Made by a program: the position numbers and the translations under genes. DNA of 64,000 nt from Nostoc piscinale CENA21 (GTDB lineage: Bacteria; Cyanobacteriota; Cyanobacteriia; Cyanobacteriales; Nostocaceae). The stretch spans positions 5,487,690 to 5,551,689 of the forward strand of contig NZ_CP012036.1 in NCBI RefSeq assembly GCF_001298445.1, in the 5' to 3' direction. Below the pieces are notes generated by a model, which saw nothing but the letters and a program-made list of their open reading frames with translations, did no database searches and was not told the origin of the DNA. Shown here piece by piece: positions 18,461 through 26,330 of the stretch (positions are counted from its first letter, which is position 1; each line of letters opens with the position of its first letter).

Positions 18461-18485
18461 GAGTGCTGAGTTGAAAGTGCTGAGT
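18461..18485. repeat. 25-bp repeat, copy 1 (copy 2 at 35137-35161)
   Basis: A 25-base stretch beginning GAGTGCTGAGTTGAAAG is identical at 18461-18485 and 35137-35161, each time 1-27 bp after the stop codon of an unrelated gene. Related GTGCTGAGT units occur at 3800-3835 and 18536-18610. Confidence 0.75.
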
Positions 18486-18549
18486 GCTGAGTATATGGAA
18501 TTTACGAAGTGAGAAAGTGTTGATTACTCTTTTTCTTACTCAGCACTCA

Positions 18550-18592
18550 GCGAGAAGTTGCGTGCGCGGGTTCCCCGCTTTGAGCAAACTTT
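18550..18592. repeat. Small palindromic dispersed repeat (GC-rich)
   Basis: The segment contains gcgcgggttccccgc, a short GC-rich palindrome inside an AT-rich spacer. It resembles the core of the elements at 20005-20060 and 38070-38192 (gcgttg, then GGGG-tt-CCCC). Boundaries are approximate. Confidence 0.45.
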
Positions 18593-18624
18593 GATAATTC
18601 AGCACTGAGTAAGATGAATTAAAT

Positions 18625-19455
18625 TCAAAAAATCATTTGAGGATGAATCAGTTTGTATCCTGCATCTTTGATTTTTTGATTCGATACTTTAGCATTATAT
18701 GGGCGATTACTTTTCTGGGAAATATCCCATTGCACTGTAGGTAAATTGTGTTTCGCAAATAAAGTATCTAGCAATTCTTGGCTGGTTAAATGTGCATCAT
18801 CGACCAAATTATAAATACCATGTAAGCGATGTTGACGGGCAAACTCAATTGATCCGACAATATCATCTAAATGAATCCAATTTGTGATATCTTCGCCATT
18901 ACCTGGACGGGTTGTACCAGATGCACGGCTAAATATTTTAATTAGTTCTCGATTATTTCCATATATCCCGCCCAAGCGCAAAATGCAAACGCGCAATTTC
19001 TCACTAGTGGCTGAAAGTAAAAGTTTTTCTGTCTCGTGCAGAATTATGCCTGAAGTATGGGTTGGTTCTACTGGAGTATTTTCATCGACTGTAGCACCAC
19101 TGCGATCGCCATATACAGAATAACTACCCGTGTAGATAATTTGACGAATATTAGGTAATTGCGGCAAAATTGCCACTAAAGTTTTCGCAGTTTCTAAATA
19201 AGTTTCTTCATATAAATTTGCGCCTTTTGCCCCCACACTCAACAAAACTACATCTTGATTTTGCAAAACTGATTGCATTGTTTCAGCATCGTTTCCTTTA
19301 GCAATGACAACTTTTTGTGCTACAGTTTGAAGTTCTGGAATGCGTTCGGGGGTAGTGGTGGTGGCGGTAACAATAAAAGTCATCTTGTGCTGCCAATATT
19401 TAGCCACTGCACAACCGACATAACCACAACCAATGATAGCAATATTCATAGACAA
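18625..19455 (-). CDS. NAD(P)-dependent epimerase/dehydratase-like SDR
   Basis: This is a 276-residue extended/atypical SDR. A Rossmann nucleotide site is at the start (IAIIGCGYVGCAVAKYW, with GCGYVG). The segment IYTGSYSVYGDRSGATVDEN follows, where the Ser-Tyr pair of epimerases usually lies, and ILRLGGIYGNNREL is next. The substrate is unknown; sugar-nucleotide or isoprenoid epimerase-like roles are typical of the fold. The start may be ATG 19455 or 19449 (MNIAIIG). It stands head to head with the truncated IS701 transposase, which begins 34 bp upstream, so its promoter region may have been affected by that element. Confidence 0.82.
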   Translation of the reverse strand: MSMNIAIIGCGYVGCAVAKYWQHKMTFIVTATTTTPERIPELQTVAQKVVIAKGNDAETMQSVLQNQDVVLLSVGAKGANLYEETYLETAKTLVAILPQLPNIRQIIYTGSYSVYGDRSGATVDENTPVEPTHTSGIILHETEKLLLSATSEKLRVCILRLGGIYGNNRELIKIFSRASGTTRPGNGEDITNWIHLDDIVGSIEFARQHRLHGIYNLVDDAHLTSQELLDTLFAKHNLPTVQWDISQKSNRPYNAKVSNQKIKDAGYKLIHPQMIF

Positions 19456-19489
19456 ATTTTATTTTTTGATACTATCTTAATTTAAGACA

Positions 19490-20419
19490 ATGCTCTTAAT
19501 TAGAATACCAAATATCCCTCTTCTATCGCTCATTACAGAGTTAATGGAATCAGGCTTCAATATTGAATTGGTATTGGCTGATAGTTTATATGGTGAAAGT
19601 AGCCAATTCATTAGAAAATTGGATGAATATAACTTATGCTATGTGGTATCAATTAGAACTAATCATGGAGTCTGGTTGCCTTCATGGCAAAGCGTTAGAG
19701 CGAATAAGTGCTGTAAATTTACCAGAACATTTAGCAATCAAAAATCAGAAACTAGATACATTAGGGAAATAATTTATGGTAAAAAAAGAGCCATAACTTA
19801 CTGGGAAATAACTACTGACCCAGAAACTATGCCGAAAAATTCTACCTCCTTCGTGATCACAAATTTGCAAGGGAAGTTGAAGAAGACTTTAGGCGACCTC
19901 TATGGATTAAGGACATGGGTAGAATATGGTTTTCGACAGTGTAAACAAGAATTGGGTTGGACAGATTGCCGTTTCACTAATTTCCAACATATTGAGAGAT
20001 GGTGAGCCAGCGCGTTGCGGGGGTTACCCCCGTTGTAGTGACTGGCGAACCCGAAGGGTGGGAGATTATTTTTAGTGTTTATACAATGATTAGTTTAAAT
20101 TCTCCAGTCTTCTTAGGCTTCAATCAATCTCGTCAAATTGAGACTAAAACACAAGAAAATAGTAATGTTGATTTTTCTAATCATCCACAATGGAATCATG
20201 AATCTGGATGGAAGAATACTTTAAATAATCTGCGTCTTATTATCCAAGCACTTTTACTATTTTGGTTGATTTATCCCTGGTTAAGTATTTTCCCCAATTC
20301 AGATTTGTTACTGGGATTCAATCATTTAATTGCTACAATGAATCAATTTAAACCCTGTTATGCTTCTGGATAATTTCTTTTCTGAACTACTTGCTTATTC
20401 CGGAAAGTGACAGAAGAGG
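19490..20419 (+). mobile_element. Truncated IS701-family element (3' part of transposase plus right terminus)
   Basis: This is the C-terminal part of a DDE transposase. The first frame (19490-20005) has LVLADSLYGESSQFIRKLDE and VSIRTNHGVWLP, then YGLRTWVEYGFRQCKQELGW, all hallmarks of cyanobacterial IS701 transposases. The frame continues at 20061 (WEIIFSVYTMISLNSPVF) to 20373 after a 56-bp palindromic insertion. The N-terminal half is missing. The element's right end is CGGAAAGTGACAGAAGAGG at 20401-20419; the same terminus bounds the 183-bp MITE at 43381. The element is dead: truncated and interrupted. Confidence 0.85.
20005..20060. repeat. 56-bp palindromic repeat inserted into the IS701 transposase
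   Basis: Deleting 20005-20060 restores the transposase reading ERW-WEII exactly. GGTG occurs on both sides (20001-20004 and 20057-20060), like a 4-bp target duplication. The insert holds a GC-rich palindrome (gcgggggttacccccg) and introduces an in-frame TGA. It belongs with the elements at 18550 and 38070. Confidence 0.75.
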
Positions 20420-20498
20420 GTTATCTACGTATATCCGATTATTTCGGATAAATTTCGGTTTTGCTGTGGCGAGCATCAGTTAATTTAAGCATCAAAAA

Positions 20499-21914
20499 TC
20501 ACAAATCACAAGCTTGGGAAGCATTTTCACCATCAAATTCTGCAAAACTGCATAATTCTAAATTACTAGGGTTACGTATCAATTCTTTAGCTAACAATAA
20601 ACCAGCAATTGTCCAAGTTTGATATCTTCTAGCAGCCCTACCAATTAACATTCCTCTAGCACCATCATAATATTCTGGCCATTCATCTTCAAAAAGACGG
20701 GTTTGAGCTAGTTCAATCGCATTTTTTGCCATATTTATTCTGCCTGTTTTTTGAGATGCTGCTGTGAGAAACCACAACAAAACAGGCCAATTACCAGCAT
20801 TATGATAAGACCAAGGAATATTTTTTGGGTCACAGCCAGTAAAAATTTTGTATTCTGCTTTTTCTAAGGCTGGAAAACAAATTTTCATCGGCATTGTGCC
20901 AATTAAATCTTCCCATTGTGCTTCAATCAGATTCATAATTGCTTGCGATTGCTGTTCACTAGCCAAAGAAGTCATAATTGACATCAAATTTCCTAAGGAA
21001 AAGAAACGAGTATCTAATTGTGAAGGCCCAACATTTCCTGCAAGATAACCACCATTTTTCGGCAACCAAGTTGCTAAATCAGCATAGGGAATTGAGTCAG
21101 GATATATATTGAATAAATTAGTTGCACTTTGTCCATATTCTTCAACTTTAAAACGATAAATAATATTTAAACGCTTAATATCTATCCAATAATGATAACG
21201 AATATGATTTTGCAACAGAGGTAAACGGTTATCAATCCCAATTACAATATCTTCATCACCCGCACAAATTAATAGCTGACGTGCTGCACGTAAGGCTGTA
21301 TAAAATAAGGCTTGAATTTCTAAAGGATAACCATAAATTCCGAGACGACGGTGAATCATACAAGCGCCATCTGGAACTAATAGTGTTGGCGACATATCAA
21401 ACCGAGTTGCTAAACAGAGTTCCATAATTAAGGCAATTCCTTCTTGAAACTCTGGTTGTAAAGCAAACTTTAAATCTTTTGTAGCCTTCACATAAGCGTG
21501 TAATATAATGATCCACCAGAGACAAGAATCAACAGGTGTGACTCTGGCGATCGCATGTTCACCAAAATCTGCTTCTAAATATTCTTTGTTATTATTTGAT
21601 ACAACTTTAAAGCTGGCTGGGATTAAACCTTTAGTTGGGGTATAAGCATCCAATAGTTGTTTTTTCGGCTGTAATTTTAATGTTTCTTCTAGAAAATTAC
21701 GAACAATATCATATCTACCTTGAATGAGAAATAATAAGGCTGAAGCCGCAAAATCACGGATAAAACAATGGTCATAGTTTAGTGGAAATTCTAAGCTATC
21801 TTTAGCCGCTACAGTACCTATAGGACGACCTTGATAGTAAACAATTGCGTCTTCTAGTAATTGCCATGCTTGTTTTTCAATCTTGTCAACTATCACTAAT
21901 TCCTTCCTTGACAT
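20499..21914 (-). CDS. GH100 alkaline/neutral invertase paralogue with His at catalytic position 188
   Basis: This 471-residue GH100 (alpha/alpha)6-barrel is close to the neighbouring invertase at 22223 throughout its length. The family normally hydrolyses sucrose to glucose and fructose in the cytosol. Conserved blocks are seen: GRPIGTVAAKDS, NYDHCFIRDF, DFGEHAIARVTPVDSCLWW, NVGPSQLDTRFF and EDEWPEYYDG, with the second catalytic residue Glu414 intact. At residue 188, the catalytic Asp of Anabaena InvA, the codon is CAC (CMIHRRLGIYG); the neighbour has GAC (CMIDRR). A one-base change therefore probably removes the main activity. No other decay is visible, so the protein may be a non-catalytic or regulatory subunit (inference). 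Confidence 0.9.
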   Translation of the reverse strand: MSRKELVIVDKIEKQAWQLLEDAIVYYQGRPIGTVAAKDSLEFPLNYDHCFIRDFAASALLFLIQGRYDIVRNFLEETLKLQPKKQLLDAYTPTKGLIPASFKVVSNNNKEYLEADFGEHAIARVTPVDSCLWWIIILHAYVKATKDLKFALQPEFQEGIALIMELCLATRFDMSPTLLVPDGACMIHRRLGIYGYPLEIQALFYTALRAARQLLICAGDEDIVIGIDNRLPLLQNHIRYHYWIDIKRLNIIYRFKVEEYGQSATNLFNIYPDSIPYADLATWLPKNGGYLAGNVGPSQLDTRFFSLGNLMSIMTSLASEQQSQAIMNLIEAQWEDLIGTMPMKICFPALEKAEYKIFTGCDPKNIPWSYHNAGNWPVLLWFLTAASQKTGRINMAKNAIELAQTRLFEDEWPEYYDGARGMLIGRAARRYQTWTIAGLLLAKELIRNPSNLELCSFAEFDGENASQACDL

Positions 21915-22114
21915 TACAAAAACTTCCAGTCTATCTGGAATTTGCTAGTGAACAATACTCTGATTTAGCTATAAAAAAAGTTTTATCTTATGTTGTAATA
22001 TTTACTGATGATGAGCATATTTTCATAACCAGTAATATTTGAATAAACTAAAATTACTGCTTTTATCTTTTCTTATATGATATCTTCTTGAAGCTATGAG
22101 TGATAAAAAATCAG

Positions 22115-22157
22115 TAAATAAAAAACCCTTTATTAGCTATAAAGGGTTTTTTATTTA
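22115..22157. terminator. Perfect 19-bp hairpin terminator between the two invertase genes
   Basis: Arms 22115-22133 and 22139-22157 (taaataaaaaaccctttat and its complement) pair without mismatch around a 5-base loop. A-tracts on one side and T-tracts on the other make it work on both strands. It ends the upstream invertase transcript (minus strand), so the two paralogues are probably transcribed separately. Confidence 0.85.
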
Positions 22158-22222
22158 TTGTTAATTATGAACAGTTTTCTGACTTTATAAGCAGTATAAT
22201 TACCTTCTTGAGAAGATAAATA

Positions 22223-23668
22223 TTAAGAGCTAAAAGGGTCTACACTACCAATTTCAAACTCACAAGCTCTTGATACTAACTCTGGTGGTAACTTATCGAA
22301 ACTTACTAGCGGTAAATGAGAAGCATCTGTAACTAATTCTTTCGCTAATAAAAAACCTGCAATTGTCCAAGTTTGATATTTTCTAGCTTGTTTACCAATT
22401 AATCTGCCTTTTTTACCATCGTAATATTCCGGCCATTCATCTTCAGCAATACGGGCTTCTGCAATTGCGATCGCTTTTTTTGCCAAACTGGTTCTATTAG
22501 TTTTAACGGCTGCCGCTGTTAACATCCACATCAACACAGGCCAGCTACCAGCATTATGATAAGACCAAGGTATGTTTTTGGGGTCACATCCAGTTACAAT
22601 TCTGTACTCTTCATCTTCTATAGCTGGGAAACAGATTTTCATCGGCATATCTCCTACTAAATCGTCCCATCTTTCATCAATTAAAGTCATAATTGCTTGT
22701 GACTGTTCTTCTGTGGCTAAATCAGAAATTATCGCCATCAAGTTACCCAAGGCAAAAAAGCGAGTATCTAACTGCGATGGCCCGACATTACCTGCAAGAT
22801 AACCACCTTTTCGAGGTAGCCATTTATCTAATTCGTAATAGGGAATCGAGTCTACATAAATGTTAAATAGATTCACCGCCGCTTTACCATATTCTTCACT
22901 TTTGAAGCGATAAATAGCATTTAAGCGATTAATATCTATCCAATAATGCTGGCGAATATGTCCACATAAAAGTGGTAAACGATTATCAATCGCCATCACA
23001 ATATCTTGATTACCTTGGCAAACTAATAACTCCCGTGCTGCCCTGAGTGCTGTGTAGAATAAAACTTGTATTTCTAGAGGATGGCCATATATACCCATAC
23101 GACGGTCAATCATACAAGCACCGTCTGGAACTAACAAAGTTGGGTACATATCAAAACGATTAGCCAAACAAATTTCCATAATCAACCGAATTCCATTTTG
23201 AAATTCTGGTTGATAAGCTATAGAAAAATCTTTTGTCGCTACAACATAAGCACGTAACAAAATAATCCACCACAGACAAGAATCAACAGGTGTGACTCTG
23301 GCGATCGCATGTTCCCCAAAATCTGCTTCTAAATATTCTTCACCGTTCTCAACAATAACTTTAAAGCTGGCTGGAATTAAACCTCTCCCTGGCTTATAAG
23401 CATCTAATTGCCTTTCTTTTGGTTGTAACTTTAAAGTTACTTCCAAAAAGTTACGCACAATATCTGTTCTACCTTTAGCTAGAAAAATTAGTGCTGAAGA
23501 GACAAAATCTCGAATAAAACACTGGTCATAATTGAGTGCTTCTACAGAATTATCATAAGCTGCGACTGTACCAATCGGTCGCCCTCGATAATAGAGAATA
23601 GATTTTTCTAGTGCTTCCCATGCTGATTTTTGTGCAATTTCATCTGTTACTAAATTCTCTATTTGCAT
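22223..23668 (-). CDS. Alkaline/neutral invertase, GH100 (InvA-like)
   Basis: This 481-residue cytosolic invertase cleaves sucrose, which in heterocystous cyanobacteria feeds carbon to nitrogen-fixing cells and glycogen turnover. Catalytic residues match the Anabaena InvA structure numbering: Asp188 in PDGACMIDRRMGIYG and Glu414 in EDEWPEYYDG. GRPIGTVAAYDN, NYDQCFIRDF and SQLDTRFFALGN are also conserved. Start ATG 23668 has GGAG 6-9 bases upstream. Its paralogue lies 308 bp downstream in the same orientation, evidently a tandem duplication. InvA and InvB of Anabaena are unlinked in PCC 7120 as I recall, so this tandem may be lineage-specific. Confidence 0.93.
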   Translation of the reverse strand: MQIENLVTDEIAQKSAWEALEKSILYYRGRPIGTVAAYDNSVEALNYDQCFIRDFVSSALIFLAKGRTDIVRNFLEVTLKLQPKERQLDAYKPGRGLIPASFKVIVENGEEYLEADFGEHAIARVTPVDSCLWWIILLRAYVVATKDFSIAYQPEFQNGIRLIMEICLANRFDMYPTLLVPDGACMIDRRMGIYGHPLEIQVLFYTALRAARELLVCQGNQDIVMAIDNRLPLLCGHIRQHYWIDINRLNAIYRFKSEEYGKAAVNLFNIYVDSIPYYELDKWLPRKGGYLAGNVGPSQLDTRFFALGNLMAIISDLATEEQSQAIMTLIDERWDDLVGDMPMKICFPAIEDEEYRIVTGCDPKNIPWSYHNAGSWPVLMWMLTAAAVKTNRTSLAKKAIAIAEARIAEDEWPEYYDGKKGRLIGKQARKYQTWTIAGFLLAKELVTDASHLPLVSFDKLPPELVSRACEFEIGSVDPFSS

Positions 23669-24407
23669 TGCCAGGTAAACTCCTTACAGGGTGTATATTG
23701 GTGGTAAATGCTCCTGATATGCTGATTTTCCGCCATACTCATCATAACAAACAACCTTTAATAAACAGCAGAATAATTATCTTCTTAAAGTTGATTTGCT
23801 GATTTTAATTAACAGTTTTGGAGCGATTTTACAGTTTATTAATTTCCGATAATTTAATGATATATTTCAGTGAATTACTTTGATTTTTTCACCTTATTCA
23901 AAAATTCATACTAAAAATATTGAGACAAAATATAGCCTGATATTAATGACAGTTCTGTATTCTATCTAGAACCAGTTATATCAATCAAAATATATCTTGT
24001 AAGCTATTTAAAAGTTAAATAGTTACGGTAGAATTACGTATAATATTTTTGTTCTAGAAATTACAATTTTTATTTTCCCCTATAACTTAATAATTTATAA
24101 CCTTTTTTAAGAATCTGCAAGATAAATTGCGATCAAAAATTCAGGTGTCAATAGCTCAAAAGAACGATAAACACCTGACTACAGTTAGATTTATCAGCTA
24201 AATAAGAACTATAAATTGAGAAAAAATACTCAATTTCCGGCAAAATTTATATCATAAAGCTAATAAAGTTGAATAACATCCCGGCCTTTTCACCATTGTC
24301 AGTTTTGAGTAACTTGTGAACAGAGATGCCATTTCGTCTAGCTCAAGTAAGCATTAAGTATATTTGCAGTTTTCTCTACTTTTCAGGAGCTTATGCTGTC
24401 TTCTTGA
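23669..24407. other. 739-bp AT-rich spacer upstream of the invertase gene
   Basis: Nothing coding was seen. The strongly AT-rich sequence probably contains the invertase promoter near 23700-23900. No clean NtcA box (GTA-N8-TAC) was found. Confidence 0.4.
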
Positions 24408-24530
24408 TCACAAATTTTTTGTAGACTCATCATCATTTCGTTTACCAACACGAAACACGTCTACTAGTTGATGTTCATCGTCAATGGTGTAGAGAATTCT
24501 ATATTCTCCAGTGTCAACGCTAAGGTTCAC
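24408..24530 (-). pseudogene. C-terminal remnant of a RelE/ParE-type toxin
   Basis: On the minus strand the frame reads LSVDTGEYRILYTIDDEHQ followed by LVDVFRVGKRNDDEST and a stop at 24408. This is the end of a RelE-family mRNA interferase/ParE toxin (typical pattern: VDTGEYRILYxI... VDVFRVGxRND). The N-terminal half is gone, and an in-frame TGA precedes it at about 24530. No antitoxin gene adjoins. It is a relic of a toxin-antitoxin locus, close to the intact MazEF-type pair. Confidence 0.7.
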
Positions 24531-24891
24531 TCATTCATCTGTGCATCTGGCAACAATAGCATCTAAGGTTGTGAAGCAGTCGTTTTCATCCACAGCAGAG
24601 AATCTGATTATCAGCATACTCCCAGAGATGTCATCGATTACTTTCAAGAGCATTATTTTGTGAATAAGTAATACCACTTCGTAGATTAGGTGAAACGCAG
24701 TGGAATCCAAAAAATCACATTTTAAGTATTTTTGCAACAAGTCTACTGAAAGACATTCATGATTTGGTGTTGGGTTACGGCGCAACTTATAGATTTACCA
24801 TCTTGTTGCCCATATCTTTTGTGCGCCTCTAATGCCACCTGCTTCAACTTGGGAAACCAAAGCAACACAGTGGCTCCCCAATCTACTCTCT
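24531..24891. other. Spacer between RelE relic and mazF
   Basis: It contains a copy of the common Nostoc dispersed motif (ttggtgttgggtta, about 24761-24774). An 84-codon open frame on the minus strand through this region looks like translated repeat DNA rather than a gene. Nothing else can be supported. Confidence 0.35.
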
Positions 24892-25248
24892 TCACTCTTC
24901 TTCTGGGATAGGTAAATCTAAGGCTATTAACAAAGCCTGAGATAAATGAGCCATTACCGATTGCGAAACTGCACCTCTTAAACGCAAAAAGCGGGTTTTA
25001 GATAATACCCGCACTTGATCTGCCATTGCGATCGAATCTCGCTTGAGTCCGCCATCGGGTGCTAAAATTAACACCTGAGTAGGATAAACTCGCTTACCTG
25101 ATTGATACGTAGTGCAGGGAACGGCTAAAACAACTGGACTCGACGAATTAATTGCATCACGACTGACAATAATTACTGGGCGAGTCCCTCCTTGCTCTGA
25201 ACCTTCAGTTGATTCTAGGCGAGCATCATAGACCTCACCCCTTCTCAT
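24892..25248 (-). CDS. MazF/PemK-type mRNA interferase toxin
   Basis: This is a 118-residue toxin from ATG 25248 (MRRGEVYDARLESTEGSEQG). MazF-family features are the RRGEVYxA start, GGTRPVIIVSRDAINSSSP (basic/Ser active-site strand) and VLAVPCTT, then DSIAMADQVRVLSKTRF, the conserved DQxRxLSKxR block. It cleaves mRNA when freed from its antitoxin. The ATG overlaps the antitoxin stop codon (TAATG), showing translational coupling. A longer in-frame start (25281) would run back into the antitoxin gene and is less likely. Confidence 0.88.
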   Translation of the reverse strand: MRRGEVYDARLESTEGSEQGGTRPVIIVSRDAINSSSPVVLAVPCTTYQSGKRVYPTQVLILAPDGGLKRDSIAMADQVRVLSKTRFLRLRGAVSQSVMAHLSQALLIALDLPIPEEE

Positions 25249-25520
25249 TACAAAGATTCCTCTAACAGAAAAGCCTCCCACTGAGCAGCAGCAAATTCAG
25301 TTTCGAGCTTGAGTACCTCTGCTTGGTAATCAGGATCGCAGGCCATTTCTGTTAAAGCAGCGTCAATGGCGGCTCTTTTTTGTGCTGCTAATTCTCGACG
25401 TATTGCTTGCACCATAAAATCATTACGACTTCTTGCTTTGCCTTCTAAAACTGCCTTGTCAGTTGCTTCTAAAAGTTCTCGTGGTATTGCTAGTGTAGTG
25501 CGAACGGATTCGGCTTTCAT
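25248..25520 (-). CDS. Ribbon-helix-helix antitoxin of the MazF pair
   Basis: This 90-residue antitoxin has an N-terminal RHH DNA-binding domain (VRTTLAIPRELLEATDKAVL, KARSRNDFMVQAIRREL), followed by an acidic helical tail that would wrap the toxin (CDPDYQAEVLKLETEFAAAQ). The pair therefore joins an RHH antitoxin with a MazF toxin, a common cyanobacterial combination. It is the first gene of the operon and probably represses its own promoter at 25521-25600. The stop overlaps the toxin ATG. Confidence 0.82.
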   Translation of the reverse strand: MKAESVRTTLAIPRELLEATDKAVLEGKARSRNDFMVQAIRRELAAQKRAAIDAALTEMACDPDYQAEVLKLETEFAAAQWEAFLLEESL

Positions 25521-25862
25521 GTAGTGATGATTATTTTGATGTCTTCAGTGACGACTTCTATGATATCACTCTTAATCGCACTCCGACCCTTGGAGTTCTA
25601 CCGAAGACCATGTAGCAACTAAAATTTTGCGCCCACAGTAGTACCGAATCAGTAATAGAAAAGACTTTTTGTCTCCGCAAAGGTATGTTCACATTACACA
25701 TTGATTCACAAAATTTAGCCATAGCTAAAAGTCCAGATTCCATCGCTATCTTAGGCATCTGGACGAGAAATACACTTCTATGTACTACTTACGTAGGAAG
25801 AGTTATTTGTGGATGATAGTCAGTAATTCGGCAGAAAATAAAATTTTTTTTTGTGACTTTGC

Positions 25863-25997
25863 TTAACTCACAGCTTTTTTGAGTGAACCATCAGCATAAA
25901 GTTCAAGCGGTACCAATTCGATTTTGCCGTTAACTTTCACTTGAGAATAAACTACTTTCACTAACTGAGCATGATTTTCGTTGTAACGCAAAGACAT
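25863..25997 (-). CDS. Small hypothetical protein, 44 residues
   Basis: An uninterrupted minus-strand frame runs from ATG 25997 to TAA 25863: MSLRYNENHAQLVKVVYSQV, then KVNGKIELVPLELYADGSLK and KAVS. It has an AAGGGG ribosome site 8-13 bases upstream. The balanced, soluble composition with alternating hydrophobic residues looks like a short beta-rich protein, unlike random translation. I recognise no family. Spacers of about 340 bp on both sides leave it as a single gene. Without homologues its status is provisional. Confidence 0.55.
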   Translation of the reverse strand: MSLRYNENHAQLVKVVYSQVKVNGKIELVPLELYADGSLKKAVS

Positions 25998-26330
25998 AAT
26001 CAAACCCCTTGGTTAAAAATTTGTTGGCTTCAAATTCTTGAATAGCTGCTATGTACTTAATTGGTTCTGGGTGAACTGTAATTTTTTTTTATGATGCTGA
26101 TTCTATATTTAGCAAAGAAGTTTAAAATCTCAGTATAAAATAAGCCCAGTATTTATAAAGATTTCAACAAATCTCCATTTCCATTGAGAATTCATTTACA
26201 ACTGTGTAACTAAATGGCTACTAACGCGAGATAATAAGTAGTCTCTACTACTCTTGGCTGTAAATCCCCGCGTCCATTACAAAACCGTTCTCTTCACAGC
26301 TATAGGTTGGAATTCTGCAAGCATCCCTTA
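25998..26330. other. Spacer upstream of the GH15-like gene
   Basis: About 330 bp without coding signal. It probably carries the promoters of the 44-residue gene (minus) and the GH15-like gene (plus). Confidence 0.35.

Noticed and set aside
24531..24785. 84-codon minus-strand frame beside the RelE relic
   Set aside because: It runs through a known type of dispersed motif (ttggtgttgggtta) and has no family features.
25558..25758. 66-codon minus-strand frame upstream of the antitoxin gene
   Set aside because: No ribosome site or recognisable motif; it occupies the region where the antitoxin promoter should lie.
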